A stretch of DNA of 64,000 nt from Antarcticibacterium sp. 1MA-6-2 (GCF_021535135.1 NZ_CP091036.1:372001-436000), one strand, 5' to 3'; shown: positions 19,298-29,665, counted from the first letter of the stretch. Notes: generated by a model from the sequence alone, not told the origin. Numbers and translations are program-made.

Positions 19298-20697
19298 TTA
19301 CTTTAGGCCTCCAACCATTTCCCTCGGTTTTACCCATTCATCAAATTCCTCGTTGGTAACATAGCCAAGATTAACTGCTTCCTCTTTTAAAGTAGTACCA
19401 TTTTTATGAGCTGTGTTTGCTATTTCTGCAGCTTTGTAATACCCAATCTTGGTGTTAAGGGCTGTAACAAGCATTAAAGAATTATCCAGATGTTCTTTGA
19501 TCCTTTGATGATTAGGTTCTATTCCTCTTGCGCAATGTTCCTCAAATGATACACAGGCATCACCAAGCAACTGCGCACTTTGTAAAAAGTTTGCCGCCAT
19601 TAATGGTTTAAAAACATTCAGCTCAAATTGTCCCTGCATTCCTCCAACGCTTATCGCAACATCGTTCCCCATAATCTGTGCGCAAACCATTGTTAAGGCT
19701 TCACACTGGGTAGGATTAACCTTCCCAGGCATAATAGATGACCCTGGTTCATTAGCTGGAATATTAATTTCTCCTATTCCGCTTCGGGGACCAGATGCAA
19801 GCATTCTTATATCATTGGCTATTTTATTAAGAGCTACAGCAAGTTGTTTTAAAGCTCCGTGGCTCTCTACTATAGCATCATAGTGCTGCAAGTGCTTCAA
19901 ATTTATTTGGAGCAGATGTAAAGGGAAGATCAGTGAACTTTGCTATAAATTCTGCTACTCGTTTAGCGTAACCCTTTGGGGTATTTAACCCCGTCCCAAC
20001 AGCCGTACCTCCAAGTGCCAGTTCAGAAAGATGTGGAAGAGTATTTTCCAAAGCTCTTATTCCATAATCCAACTGTGCAACATAGCCGCTAAATTCCTGG
20101 CCAAGGGTTAATGGAGTAGCATCCATAAAATGGGTGCGGCCAATTTTTACCACATTCTTAAATTCTTCAGATTTTTTCTTTAGGGTGTTTCTCAACTTCT
20201 TAAGCCCGGGTAAAGTTACCTGCGCCACCTTTTTATAGGCTGCAATGTGCATTCCTGTTGGAAAGGTGTCATTAGAAGATTGAGATTTATTTACATCGTC
20301 ATTGGGATTTAGTGTTTTTTCACCTTCGCCAATGGTTTTTCCTGCCAACTGGTGAGCACGATTGGCAATAACCTCGTTGAGGTTCATATTGCTTTGAGTA
20401 CCACTTCCCGTTTGCCAAATAACTAAAGGGAATTGTTCATCATGTTTTCCCGCAAGTATTTCATCACATACTTTTGCGATATAGTCCCTTTTTTCTACTG
20501 GCAGAACACCCAGTTCGCAATTGGTAAATGCCGCTGCTTTTTTAAGATAAGCAAAGCCATACACAATCTCCATTGGCATTGAACTAAGCAGCTCCAATTT
20601 TAAAATTATTTTTTGAACGTTCAGTTTGAGCTCCCCATAATTTATCTACAGGAACTTTCACTTCACCCATGGTATCTTTCTCTATTCGGTAGTCCAT
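19298..20697 (-). CDS. fumC: class II fumarate hydratase, split by two frameshifts in this sequence
   Basis: TCA-cycle enzyme, fumarate to L-malate. True start is ATG 20697, reading [37 protein letters not shown]. It stops at an indel at 20582-20589 and continues [19 protein letters not shown] in the next frame. Motifs: [38 protein letters not shown] (active-site His), [11 protein letters not shown] second indel near 19878-19886 (expected [16 protein letters not shown]) restores the frame carrying the fumarase signature [13 protein letters not shown] and the C-terminus [10 protein letters not shown]. Total about 465 residues, the normal FumC length. Because the gene is essential to respiration, the shifts are more likely sequence errors. 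It lies between two identical direct IS copies. Confidence 0.9.
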
Positions 20698-20839
20698 ATG
20701 TTTAAGATTAGATTACAAATTTACATTTTCACAATTTTCTAATGGTTTAAATGATTGACAAATTTTAATCTTTTTGTTATAAAATCTTTCCCGGAACATA
20801 TTTCTTATTAAAATTTTTCTTTTAAAATTTAAATTATTG

Positions 20840-20871
20840 TTGGGACATAAATAGGAGAGTTACTATCTTTG
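20840..20871 (+). promoter_or_regulatory. Bacteroidetes-type promoter of the 61-aa membrane protein
   Basis: TTG at 20840-20842, 21 bp, then TATCTTTG at 20864-20871. This fits the -33/-7 consensus TTG ... TAnnTTTG. It places the start about 25 bp before the ATG at 20901. Confidence 0.65.
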
Positions 20872-20900
20872 ACACTGTTTATAAAAACCAGCTGGAAATT

Positions 20901-21086
20901 ATGTTCGAATTTGATCAATACCTTGGCTTCTTAGCTTTTCTCACAATCCTTACAATGGGATTTTGGTTAATGATATTTTTAATGGCTATTTTACCTTACT
21001 GGATTGGAGGTTCTATCCAGGAAATGTTAAAAGAAAAAAAGGAGAAGAAACGTAGAGAAAAAGAAGCAAAGGAGCTTCACTCTTAA
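20901..21086 (+). CDS. small membrane protein (61 aa), unknown function
   Basis: MFEFDQYLGFLAFLTILTMG opens the protein, which has two close hydrophobic stretches (about 8-37) and a highly charged tail EMLKEKKEKKRREKEAKELHS. The tail is likely cytoplasmic. A good promoter precedes it at 20840-20871. It is a separate transcript divergent from fumC, and IS copy 2 begins 40 bp after its stop. No family recognised. Confidence 0.7.
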   Translation: MFEFDQYLGFLAFLTILTMGFWLMIFLMAILPYWIGGSIQEMLKEKKEKKRREKEAKELHS

Positions 21087-21176
21087 GTAGTAAAAATTGT
21101 TCCGCTCTCGCGGATTTAATAAATATGTCTAGTCCTAAATGAGCGATACAGATTATTAAGGATTAAAATTAATTAT

Positions 21177-21965
21177 TTAAAGCTGAACGATGATCTCATT
21201 GTTCAGCTTTTTTGATTTGTACTGTTTTCTTTTTAGGACTAATTGTTGATGCATTTGATGTGGAGTTAGCATATGGTTTGACAGGTGTGGCCTTAAATGG
21301 TTGTAAATTTTTATTGCTTCATCTATTAGCTTTTTTCTTGTTGTGAGGTCAGTATCGTATTTTGCAATATGGAATTCCTGCTTTAATATTCCATTTATCC
21401 GCTCGGCAATGGCATTTTCATAGGGATCATACTTCTCAGTCATACTTGGTTTAATATTGTTTTTATCCAGTACCTTTTGATAGTCGTTGGAACAGTATTG
21501 GAGGCCCCTGTCGGAGTGGTGTATCAAAGGTTGGTCGCTATAGCATCTGTTTTTGACTGCCATCTCCATAGCTCTTATTGATCCTGACACATCCAAACTA
21601 TTCGATACGTCGTGCCCCATTACAACTTTCGAGTAAGCATCTGTGACCAGTGCCAGGTATGCAGGATTCCTCCTATTGCCCACATAAGTAATATCACTTA
21701 CCAAAACCTGTTCTGGCCTATTTATTTCTGTGGCACACAATAGGTTTTTGTGCTTTCTAAATCTATGGTGCGAGTCTGTGGTGATGTGATAGCTTCTCCT
21801 GGATTTTATCAGCATATGGTTTGCCCTAAGAATTCTAAAAAGTTTGTCACGTCCTACTTTCAAAGGAACAAGTTCTTCTTTAAGGATATGGTACAGCTTC
21901 TTGCTACCTAGCCTGGGCATCAGTATTCTTACGGGCCGCACCAAGGCAATTACCTTTTGTGCCAC
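21177..21965 (-). CDS. IS3-family transposase OrfB, DDE integrase domain (copy 2)
   Basis: Identical in protein sequence to the OrfB of copy 1, with DITYVGN, HHSDRGLQY and YENAIAERINGILKQEF as the DDE residues. It is probably produced by -1 frameshifting from OrfA; the only start inside the open frame is a GTG at 21965. Confidence 0.92.
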   Translation of the reverse strand: MAQKVIALVRPVRILMPRLGSKKLYHILKEELVPLKVGRDKLFRILRANHMLIKSRRSYHITTDSHHRFRKHKNLLCATEINRPEQVLVSDITYVGNRRNPAYLALVTDAYSKVVMGHDVSNSLDVSGSIRAMEMAVKNRCYSDQPLIHHSDRGLQYCSNDYQKVLDKNNIKPSMTEKYDPYENAIAERINGILKQEFHIAKYDTDLTTRKKLIDEAIKIYNHLRPHLSNHMLTPHQMHQQLVLKRKQYKSKKLNNEIIVQL

Positions 21966-22042
21966 TTCCTGTTTTTCAATGGTAGATCTAATGGATCTGT
22001 AATATACCTGTCTACTTACCCCGAGTAAATCACAGGAAGAAA

Positions 22043-22477
22043 CTATTGTTTCTTTGTGTTCTTCTTTGAAGTGGTCGATAACCCGGGCGTGTAATTTTTT
22101 CTGATCTGGATGTCATATTCTTTCTCGGCCATATCTACCAGCATATCGAAGATAATGACTTTCTTATCTGCTCGCTCGGCAAGATGCTCCGCCCTTGCCT
22201 TCTGTTTCTCCAGCAGTTTGACTTTGGCCTCTAGCTCAAGGATTCTTTGTTCAGGTGTTTTTGCCACAATAGTTCCAGATTGATTCTCCCAATCAAAGTT
22301 ACCATATTTTCTGAGCCATTCCCTAATTGTTGATTTAGCTTGAATCCCATATTTATGACAAGCTTCTGTCCTGCCTAGTTGACCAAATTCAATTTCCTGG
22401 ACAACTTGTAACTTAAAAGAAACAGAGTAATCTTTTTGGGTACGCTTGATATACCCTTTGCTCGCTGATGTTTTCAT
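22043..22477 (-). CDS. IS3-family transposase OrfA (copy 2)
   Basis: Identical in protein sequence to the OrfA of copy 1 (144 residues, helix-turn-helix plus zipper). The slippery A AAA AAT site is at plus-strand 22094-22100. Confidence 0.93.
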   Translation of the reverse strand: MKTSASKGYIKRTQKDYSVSFKLQVVQEIEFGQLGRTEACHKYGIQAKSTIREWLRKYGNFDWENQSGTIVAKTPEQRILELEAKVKLLEKQKARAEHLAERADKKVIIFDMLVDMAEKEYDIQIRKNYTPGLSTTSKKNTKKQ

Positions 22478-22521
22478 TACACTAGATTTTTAGTGTATCG
22501 CTATTTCAGGACAGGACAATA

Positions 22522-22570
22522 TCATAAATAAAAAAGGTTGTCCGGAATGGACAACCTTTTTTATTTATGA
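22522..22570. terminator. strong symmetrical terminator after the TonB-type receptor
   Basis: Perfect 22-bp arms (tcataaataaaaaaggttgt plus cc, and the complement) around a GGAAT loop, with T-runs on both strands. It starts one base after the ATA target duplicate of IS copy 2 and ends at the 3' edge of the receptor gene (stop at 22581). Confidence 0.88.
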
Positions 22571-22580
22571 TACATTTTGA

Positions 22581-25076
22581 TTATCCTTCAAAATCTCCAC
22601 CCATGTCATCATCATTTCCTTCTCTGGCGGCACGGTCTCTCTGGTTCTTTTGTTGATTAAATCTGTATACCAGGGAAACATTAAAGGATCTTTGTCTCCA
22701 TTGAAACTCGCTGTACCTGTCATAAGTTCGGGTATTAGTGAAAGATTCTCTTCTACCACTATTTAAAAGATCCCGTACATTAAAAGAAAGAGTAGCATTA
22801 TTATTAAACAGGTCTTTACTTAAAGCAAGATCTATTGAAAGAAATCCTTCCCTGGTACCCTGGACTTCCTGAGATGGTCCTCTGTAGAACGCATTTGTTT
22901 GCCAATCTATTTTTGCAGGTAAAGTTACCTTAGAGCTAAATCTGGCAAACCAGCTTGTGTTTTCGGCACCATAGTCTACTCCGTTAAACTGTCCTTCAGT
23001 TTTAAATTGAAAGAAATTAAAACTTCCGTTTAGCCGAAGCCAGTCAGCAGGGTTGTATAAAAGCCCTAATTCTCCACCTGTTCTTTCATTACTGGAAAGG
23101 TTTACAGGAATGGTTCTAATTATATTTGAACCTTCCACATTTTGTTCAATTCTTTCAAAACTGTCAGTTTCATTTTGATAATAAATTGAGGAAGTCAAAG
23201 TCAATTTTTCCCATCGCTTAAGATATCCAAGGTCAAAAGCATTGGAAAAGGCTGGTTGTAAATTAGGGTTTCCCTGGAATACGTTGTTTGTACTGCTCCT
23301 GGATGGAAAAGGATTAATGAACCAGCCTCTTGGTCGGTTGATTCTTCGGTTATAACCCAAAGTAATATTTTCCTGCTCTCCTAATTCATAAATAACATTT
23401 ACAGTAGGAAATAATCCCAGGTAGTCGTTATCGAAATTGGTATCTATTGGAAATCCAAATTCTGCCTGAAGTTCTTCTTCGGTTAATTCAGAATTAATCT
23501 CCCCTTTTAATTTGGTGTGTTCCAGTCTTAGTCCAAGAAGGAAAGAAAAATCACCTAATCTTGTACCATATTGAGTGTATAGTGCCTGTACATTTTCAGT
23601 ATAATCGAAAATGTTGGTTAAGTTTCTATCTAACTCATAAGCTCCTCCTCCAATGGAATCTCTACTTAGAGCATAATCGGTTACTGAATTTTCAAAATTC
23701 CCGCGGTACCCGGCTTCAAATTGAGAATCTTCATTAAAGGGGAGAACGTAATCGGCCTGGAATAGATATTCCTGCTGAGTTTCAACCTGATCTATTCTTT
23801 CGGCTAAAAACAAAGGATTATCAATTAGATCAAGTTCTTCAATTTCGTTAAGGTTTGTCAATTGCGTTTCTTCGTCATTTTCGTATTGAAAATCAGCAGT
23901 TAATTGATGACCGTCTTCGTTAAATTTATTGATATAGTAAAGCGAGAATTGATAACTGTTGTCATTTTCCTGCTGGTTTTCTTTTCTTATAGTTTCAAGA
24001 ACATTTTCTCCGGCAATAAAATAATCAGAAATGTTTGTGGTGACATCAACATCTTCTCCAGTCCTATAAAATATAGTTCCTGTAATAGATGATTGGTCAC
24101 TTAAATAATATTCCATTCCCAGGTTCGTATTGAAGCCTCTGTTCAACCTGTCAATTTCCCTGTCTTCAATGATTCTGTCAAACCTGGAATTGCTGTTTTC
24201 GTTAAATCGGGTATCAAAATAACCATTTCCTGGTGCGTCAAAATATCGGAATCCCGTGGTATTAAACAAATTATATTTTTCAGTACGGTAATTAATATTG
24301 GTAGAAATTCCGGCCTGGTCAGGATAACCTGCATTTAAAGTTACAGATCCATTAAAACCAAGAGTTTTTTCTTTTCTAAGAATTATATTTAAAATACCTG
24401 CAGTTCCTTCAGCATCGTACCTGGCAGAAGGAGATGAAATAACTTCAACCCTGTCTATGGCTTCGGCTAAGTAACTGGCTTAAAATATCTGTTCCGCCAA
24501 AGCCTGCCATTGCAGATGGTTTTCCATTAATAAGAATTCTCACATTTGAATTTCCTCTCAAACTAATCCCTCCCTCAAGATCTACAGTGACTGATGGAAC
24601 GTTATTAAGGGCATCGCTTACCGTTCCACCTAAGCAGTTGTAAGGTCTTTTCCAATGTTGTAAATTTTCTTATCAAGTCTTACTTCCACCTGTGTAGTTT
24701 CAGCCCTTACAACTACTTCATCAAGACTGTCTGAGCTTAATCCCAGTACAATAGTTCCTAAATTAATATTGGAATTAACTTCCCTGTTATTGAAATTCTT
24801 GGTTTCAAACGAAATAAATTCAACCGCAATATTATAAGTTCCCGCTGGAACACTTATAGAAAAATTACCCTCAAGATCTGTTACCCCACCAGTAATAAAA
24901 TCAGGATCATTGGGTTTTGTAATAGCAATGGTTGCATATTCCAGAGGTACGCCCATTTCATCATCTATTACTTTACCTGAAATTGTGTACTCCGGGGTTT
25001 GTGCGTAGGAAAATAAGTTAATTGAAAAAAATAATATCAGCAGGAAACTGATAGGTAAGAACTTTTTGGTAGTCAT
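22581..25076 (-). CDS. outer-membrane beta-barrel (TonB-dependent receptor-like) protein, split by two frameshifts
   Basis: Starts at 25076 with a signal peptide (MTTKKFLPISFLLILFFSINLFSYAQ). A carboxypeptidase-regulatory-like beta domain follows (YTISGKVIDDEMGVPLEYATIAI ... GNFSISVPAGTYNIAVEFISF), then a plug (LDEVVVRAE, LDKKIYNIGKDLT). After an indel at 24628-24636 the plug continues GGTVSDALNNVPSVTVDLEG and VRILINGKPSAMAGFGG. After a second indel at 24466-24472 it continues AEAIDRVEVISSPSARYDAEG, and the 560-residue C-terminal part is a beta-barrel with alternating aromatic strands ending in SLVYRFNQQKNQRD. About 830 residues in total. No SusD partner is adjacent, so the ligand is unknown; it may be a siderophore or peptide receptor. 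Confidence 0.85.
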
Positions 25077-25175
25077 AAAACGTTTTTAAAGTTAGACCTG
25101 AAGAGAAGAGAAAGGTTTAATCTAAAGCCGTTAAAAAACTGTTAAAGCGAATTATCTTTTGTATGCCCGGGGTGT

Positions 25176-25565
25176 TTAGCGCTCAGTTATAGGATCTAAA
25201 GTAACATCAGGAATATTCCTGTTAATTCCGGCATAGGCGGCAAATTGATCCTCGTTCATGATCTTTTTAATAATTTGATGTTCCCTGGCCTGCACTATTT
25301 GAAGCCGTTTAATTTTACTTTGCCGCGGAATGTTAGCCGTAATAATTTCGTTTTTCCTGAGAGTATAGGAGATGATTATTCCTTCAAGCTGCAGGGTTTG
25401 AATAACAGATAAATGAAGTTTTTCCTGCCATGTGAGGGCAATTTCCTGAACTATTTCCTTAAGATCCCGGCGTCTTTGTTGGTGAAAATATATTTGTGAA
25501 TATACAAACCCGGCCACCATCATTCCAGCCATACTTATTAATAAGAGTTTGTTTTTCATCTTCAT
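25176..25565 (-). CDS. membrane-anchored periplasmic protein, unknown (129 aa)
   Basis: MKMKNKLLLISMAGMMVAGFVYSQ is a signal or anchor, followed by a mostly helical, charged domain (HQQRRRDLKEIVQEIALTWQEKLHLSVIQTLQLEGII, QIIKKIMNEDQFAAYAGI). The repeated helical LTxxQ-like phrasing resembles Spy/CpxP or heavy-metal-resistance periplasmic proteins, but similarity is weak. It lies 18 bp after the ArsC-like gene in the same direction. Confidence 0.65.
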   Translation of the reverse strand: MKMKNKLLLISMAGMMVAGFVYSQIYFHQQRRRDLKEIVQEIALTWQEKLHLSVIQTLQLEGIIISYTLRKNEIITANIPRQSKIKRLQIVQAREHQIIKKIMNEDQFAAYAGINRNIPDVTLDPITER

Positions 25566-25583
25566 AATTTGATAAAATTGTAA

Positions 25584-25925
25584 TTATAAAATGGTGTCTA
25601 TGTTGGAAGACGGCCTTCCTATGACAGCTTTATCTTCATTTTCAATAATTGGTCTTTCAATCAATTTTGGATTTTCTGATAGGATTTGGATAATTTCTTC
25701 ATCACCTAAATCTTTGTCCTTATAATTTTCCTTCCATATAGCCTCTCCTTTTCTTACAAGCTGGATTGGTACAACTTTTAATTTCACTACCAGATCCCGT
25801 ATTTCATCTTTAGATAAAGGCTCTTTAAGATATTCTCTAACTTTAAAATCCCTGCCAGATTTTTCCAGCATTTTTAAACCTTCCCGGGATTTGCTACATC
25901 TCGAATTGTGGTAAATAGTAATCAT
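25584..25925 (-). CDS. ArsC-family arsenate reductase-like protein (glutaredoxin type)
   Basis: A 113-residue thioredoxin-fold protein. TIYHNSRCSKSREGLKML carries the catalytic Cys of ArsC, and ENPKLIERPIIENEDKAVIGRPSSNI is the conserved C-terminal block. It reduces arsenate with glutathione/glutaredoxin-type thiols in known members; YffB/Spx-like relatives have other roles. No ars operon genes are nearby, so resistance cannot be claimed from context. Confidence 0.88.
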   Translation of the reverse strand: MITIYHNSRCSKSREGLKMLEKSGRDFKVREYLKEPLSKDEIRDLVVKLKVVPIQLVRKGEAIWKENYKDKDLGDEEIIQILSENPKLIERPIIENEDKAVIGRPSSNIDTIL

Positions 25926-25981
25926 AACTTTTATAAAGTAACAAATTATTCCTATTAATTAAATTATTTGAATATTATTTA

Positions 25982-27080
25982 TCAATCATCATTCCGTTGA
26001 CCCATCATCATGAGATAAGCTTTTAAAAACATATCGATTTCCCCATCCATAACTGCTTCAGTATTTCCGGTTTCGGCTGCCGTGCGAACATCTTTAACCA
26101 GTTTGTAAGGGTGTAACACATAATTTCTAATTTGGGAGCCCCATTCAATTTTCATTTTTGAATCCTCAATCTCGCGACGCTGGGCCTGCTGTTTCTGAAG
26201 TTCAATTTCATACAGTTGACTTTTTAGAAGTTGCATAGCCTTGGTCTTGTTGTCCAGCTGAGATCTGGTTTCAGAATTTTCTATGACAATACCCGTAGGA
26301 GCGTGGCGTAACCTTACTGCAGTCTCTACTTTATTTACATTTTGACCCCCGGCTCCTGAGGATCTCATGGTTTCCCAGGAAATATCGGCAGGATTAATTT
26401 CAATTTCTATGGTATCATCTGCAAGTGGATAAACATAAATTGATGCGAAAGAGGTATGTCTCTTGGCGTTGCTGTCAAATGGTGAAATTCTCACCAGCCT
26501 GTGTACCCCGTTTTCACCTTTTAACCAACCGAATGCATATTCCCCATCTATTTCTATTGTCACGGTTTTTACTCCGGCAACTTCCCCTGCCTGATAGTTT
26601 AGCTCCTTTACTTTATACCCTCTGCTATCTGCCCATCTTAGGTACATTCGCATAAGCATCTCAGCCCAATCACAACTTTCTGTACCGCTAAGCACCTGCG
26701 GTAACCTGAAGAACTGCACTTAAATTATCCCCCTCTTCAGAAAGCATGTTGCTGAACTCGATTTCCTCTATAAGATCAATTAATTTGTCATAATGACTTT
26801 TCACTTCATCTTCAGTTGCGTCTCCTTCATCTTTAAATTCAATAAGGATTTGCAATTCCTCAAGCAGGCTTTTAGCTTTTTCATAATCCTGTACCCACTT
26901 TTTCTTTGCTCTCAGGGAGCGCATGAAATCTTCAGCTTCTTTGGGGTGGTTCCAAAAATCAGGATCAAAGGTTTTTTCCTCTTCATTCCTAATTTCTATT
27001 TGTTTTTGCTCTATATCCAGGTGTTTATATAAGGCATCAAGCCTTGTATTCAAATCTTTCACCTGCTCGGTATTTACCAT
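25982..27080 (-). CDS. prfB: peptide chain release factor 2, split by one frameshift at an unusual place
   Basis: Terminates translation at UGA and UAA. The C-terminal frame contains the RF2 anticodon tripeptide SPF ([15 protein letters not shown]) and the catalytic GGQ ([20 protein letters not shown]). The N-terminal frame (27080 to 26700) ends AVLQVTAGA at a TAG, and the second frame continues [20 protein letters not shown]; the expected joint is AGAGGTESCDW. The indel is at 26697-26703. The well-known autoregulatory +1 shift of prfB occurs near codon 25 at CUU UGA; here that region reads CAT CTG GAT with no UGA. The break is about 128 codons in and at UAG, which RF2 does not read. It is therefore not the classical programmed site. 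Confidence 0.93.
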
Positions 27081-27595
27081 AAAGTCACAATTATTTTGAG
27101 AGGTAAAGGTAAAGGAATCTTAGCTTTTAGTTCGTAGGAAGATACTTATTTTGGGAATCTAATGTTAACAGCTTTAACCATGGAAGGGTCTGGAATAGCT
27201 TTTTAAAAATGAATTTTTTTTTTAAAAAAACTATCTTTTATTTTGAAAAACTCCTGAAATGGATTTCTTCTTCTTTCCCTGATATTAATCTTAACTACAA
27301 TTTCTATAACTTTGGATTTTTCTCCTCAACTTTTGGTTAAAAGTAAGAGTTCGATAAAATGGACTTACTCTCCAATTTTATTTTCTAAATAAGCTAATAA
27401 AATTAAATTATGGAGATGGCTGCGGAAAAAATTAAAAGATAGCAATACTGTTTTCAGAAATTATAAAAAGAAATTGAAAAGTGTAGAAGTTTCCGGCTGA
27501 AATTAAACCGACAAATGTTGTTTTATAAAACCGCGGAGATTACTAACTGTAGTAGTTGCTGAAAAGAAATTTATAAAGAATTAGCGAATAATTTG
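27081..27595. other. 515-bp intergenic region without recognised genes
   Basis: Divergent gap between prfB and the threonine aldolase gene. Both strands were read. It is very AT-rich with many stops, no tRNA cloverleaf, no clear hairpin plus T-run and no repeat shared with other gaps. It should contain the promoters of both genes but I could not place them confidently. Confidence 0.5.
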
Positions 27596-28624
27596 ATGAA
27601 GGACATAGATTTAAGAAGTGATACGGTGACAAAACCTTCCCAGGGAATGTTGGAAGAAATGATGAGTGCGAAGGTGGGGGATGATGTATACAAAGAGGAT
27701 CCAACAGTAAACCAGCTTGAACAGAAACTAGCCAGCCTGTTTGGAAAAGATGAAGCCTTATTCTTTCCAACAGGAAGTATGGCAAATCAGGCTGCAATTA
27801 AATTACATACTCAACCTGCAGAACAACTAATTTGTGACAAATGGGCTCATGTCTATAATTATGAAGGGGGTGGGGTTTCTTTTAATAGTGGTGTTTCCTG
27901 TAAGTTAATAGATGGCAATAGAGGAATGATCACAGCAGAACAGGTAAAGGAGAATATAAATCCACCCGATTTTTATCATAGCCCCTTAACTTCTCTGGTA
28001 TGTTTGGAAAATACTACGAACAAAGGGGGAGGGGCTTGTTACGATTTTGAAGAATTCCGAAAAATTAGAGAAATTTGTGATGCACATAATTTGGGCTTGC
28101 ACCTGGATGGAGCGAGACTTTTTAATGCATTGGTGGCTCGAAAAGAAGATCCACGGGAGTATGGGAAAATATTTGATACCATTTCGGTTTGTCTTTCAAA
28201 AGGATTGGGAACGCCTATAGGTACCGTTTTAATTGGTAACAAGGAAATAATGAAAGGTGCTATGAGAGTTCGGAAAGTTCTTGGGGGCGGAATGAGGCAG
28301 GTAGGGTTTATGGCTGCAGCAGGAATTTATGCACTGGATAATAATGTGGAACGCCTTGCAGAAGATCATAAAAGAGCTTCGGAAATAGGTGCGGCATTGT
28401 CAAAACTCGAATTTATAAAAGAAGTGGAACCTGTTGAAACAAATATTGTCATTTTTTATCTTCAGAATCCTTTAGCAGAAGAAAAGTTCCTTAGAAAACT
28501 TCAGCAGGAAAAAATAAGGATTAGTAACATGGGACAGGGGAAATTGCGTATAGTTACACACCTGGATTATACTGCAGAGATGCATCAACGGTTTATTGAA
28601 GTTGTCTCAGCTATTAATTTATAG
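27596..28624 (+). CDS. ltaE: low-specificity L-threonine aldolase
   Basis: PLP enzyme that cleaves L-threonine/allo-threonine to glycine and acetaldehyde. Starts MKDIDLRSDTVTKPSQGMLEEM, the family signature; the PLP Lys is in SVCLSKGLGTPIGTVLIG, and LHLDGARLFNALVA carries the Asp that binds the pyridine nitrogen. 342 residues, normal length. I prefer ATG 27596 over the TTG one codon upstream. Monocistronic by spacing. Confidence 0.92.
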   Translation: MKDIDLRSDTVTKPSQGMLEEMMSAKVGDDVYKEDPTVNQLEQKLASLFGKDEALFFPTGSMANQAAIKLHTQPAEQLICDKWAHVYNYEGGGVSFNSGVSCKLIDGNRGMITAEQVKENINPPDFYHSPLTSLVCLENTTNKGGGACYDFEEFRKIREICDAHNLGLHLDGARLFNALVARKEDPREYGKIFDTISVCLSKGLGTPIGTVLIGNKEIMKGAMRVRKVLGGGMRQVGFMAAAGIYALDNNVERLAEDHKRASEIGAALSKLEFIKEVEPVETNIVIFYLQNPLAEEKFLRKLQQEKIRISNMGQGKLRIVTHLDYTAEMHQRFIEVVSAINL

Positions 28625-28712
28625 ATCAAAACTTTAACTCAATTTTGGATGTGATTTTTATCTTAGGTAAAGAGATTTAAATTACTTTAAAAATGTAACA
28701 AAATATAATTAT

Positions 28713-29243
28713 ATGAAGAACGTGATTCCAACACAGGAAGTCCCTGAATTAGTCGTGAAAACTGTAAATGGGATGAGGTGGGACCTGAGAGAAGAACAAC
28801 CCGAAAATTTTACCATGATTGTTTTTTATCGTGGACTCCACTGCCCGTATTGTAAAGTATATCTTGAAGAAATTAATTCTAAAATTTATAAATTAAGGGA
28901 TAATGGAATTAACGTTATATGTATAAGTGCCAACTCCGGTAGACTGGCAGAAGACACGGTGACTAAATGGGAAATTGAGAAACTCGTTATTGGCCATAGC
29001 TTACCTATAGAGACCGCCCGCAAGTGGGACCTGTATATTTCAAAGGGAATTAATAAAAAAGAGCCTGAATATTTCTTTGAACCTGCAATTTTTCTGGTGA
29101 AGCCAGATAATACTTTGTACGCTGCCAACATCCAGTCTATGCCTTTTGCGAGACCTTCTATAGATGATATAATAAAATCTACTGATTATATTCTGGATAA
29201 TGATTATCCTGCAAGGGGGGAGAATAAGTCTAAAAGAAGGTGA
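28713..29243 (+). CDS. peroxiredoxin-like / AhpC-TSA-family thioredoxin-fold protein
   Basis: 176 residues. The redox motif is FYRGLHCPYCKVYLEEI (CxxC), in the AhpC/TSA-like family that lacks the classical PxxxTxxC peroxidatic arrangement. It probably acts as a cytoplasmic thiol peroxidase or disulfide reductase. There is no signal peptide. It is convergent with ybaB, with a hairpin between them. Confidence 0.82.
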   Translation: MKNVIPTQEVPELVVKTVNGMRWDLREEQPENFTMIVFYRGLHCPYCKVYLEEINSKIYKLRDNGINVICISANSGRLAEDTVTKWEIEKLVIGHSLPIETARKWDLYISKGINKKEPEYFFEPAIFLVKPDNTLYAANIQSMPFARPSIDDIIKSTDYILDNDYPARGENKSKRR

Positions 29244-29270
29244 AATATTAGTAGAAATAGATCACCTTCT
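29235..29270. terminator. hairpin between convergent peroxiredoxin and ybaB genes
   Basis: AGAAGGTGA at 29235-29243 pairs with TCACCTTCT at 29262-29270 across an 18-nt loop. The T-run is weak (CTTCTT), so termination activity is uncertain. Confidence 0.4.
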
Positions 29271-29278
29271 CTTCTTGA

Positions 29279-29602
29279 TTATTTAAACATATCAAGACCC
29301 GGAATATCCGGCATACCATCTTTGGCTACAGCTGCCAATTCATTCTCATTAATTTCTGAAGCTTTTGTAATAGCTTTATTTAAAGTTAAAACGAGATAAT
29401 CCTCGAGCTGTTCCCTGTCTTCCAGCAGTTCATCTGCAATGGATATATTCTTGATTTCACGACTCGCTGCTATGGTCACTTTTAATAATCCGTCGCTGGA
29501 ATGTTCATCAACTAAAACGGTTTTAAGACGTTCTTTAGTGGCTTCAACTTTTTCCTGGGTTTCCTTGAGCTTATTCATCATGCCCATCATATCTCCAAAC
29601 AT
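29279..29602 (-). CDS. YbaB/EbfC-family nucleoid-associated protein
   Basis: 107 residues: [28 protein letters not shown], then [19 protein letters not shown] and [17 protein letters not shown]. This is the YbaB pattern of a helical dimer that binds DNA. Often found with dnaX/recR, which are not present here. Confidence 0.9.
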   Translation of the reverse strand: MFGDMMGMMNKLKETQEKVEATKERLKTVLVDEHSSDGLLKVTIAASREIKNISIADELLEDREQLEDYLVLTLNKAITKASEINENELAAVAKDGMPDIPGLDMFK

Positions 29603-29665
29603 ATTTTCTTTTTTTTAATTAGCGTAATTTCAAAATTACTAAATTACCTCCTCATTATAGTTAAT

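Larger units (their letters stand above)
21126..22518 (-). mobile_element. IS3-family insertion sequence, copy 2
   Basis: Same 1393-bp element as at 17849-19241, same orientation. Here a perfect 3-bp target duplication, ATA, is seen on both sides (21123-21125 and 22519-22521), typical of the IS3 family. It is inserted between the small membrane protein gene and the terminator of the TonB-type receptor. Confidence 0.96.

Noticed and set aside
17849..22518. Composite transposon carrying fumC as cargo
   Set aside because: fumC is a core TCA gene with its own native terminator and promoter region, flanking target duplications do not support a single mobilisation event, and no other cargo is present.
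26690..26710. Classical programmed +1 frameshift of prfB
   Set aside because: Wrong location (about codon 128, not 25), stop is UAG rather than UGA, no CUU UGA C.
27081..27595. tRNA or small RNA gene
   Set aside because: No cloverleaf, no T-loop GTTCRA and no terminator could be found.
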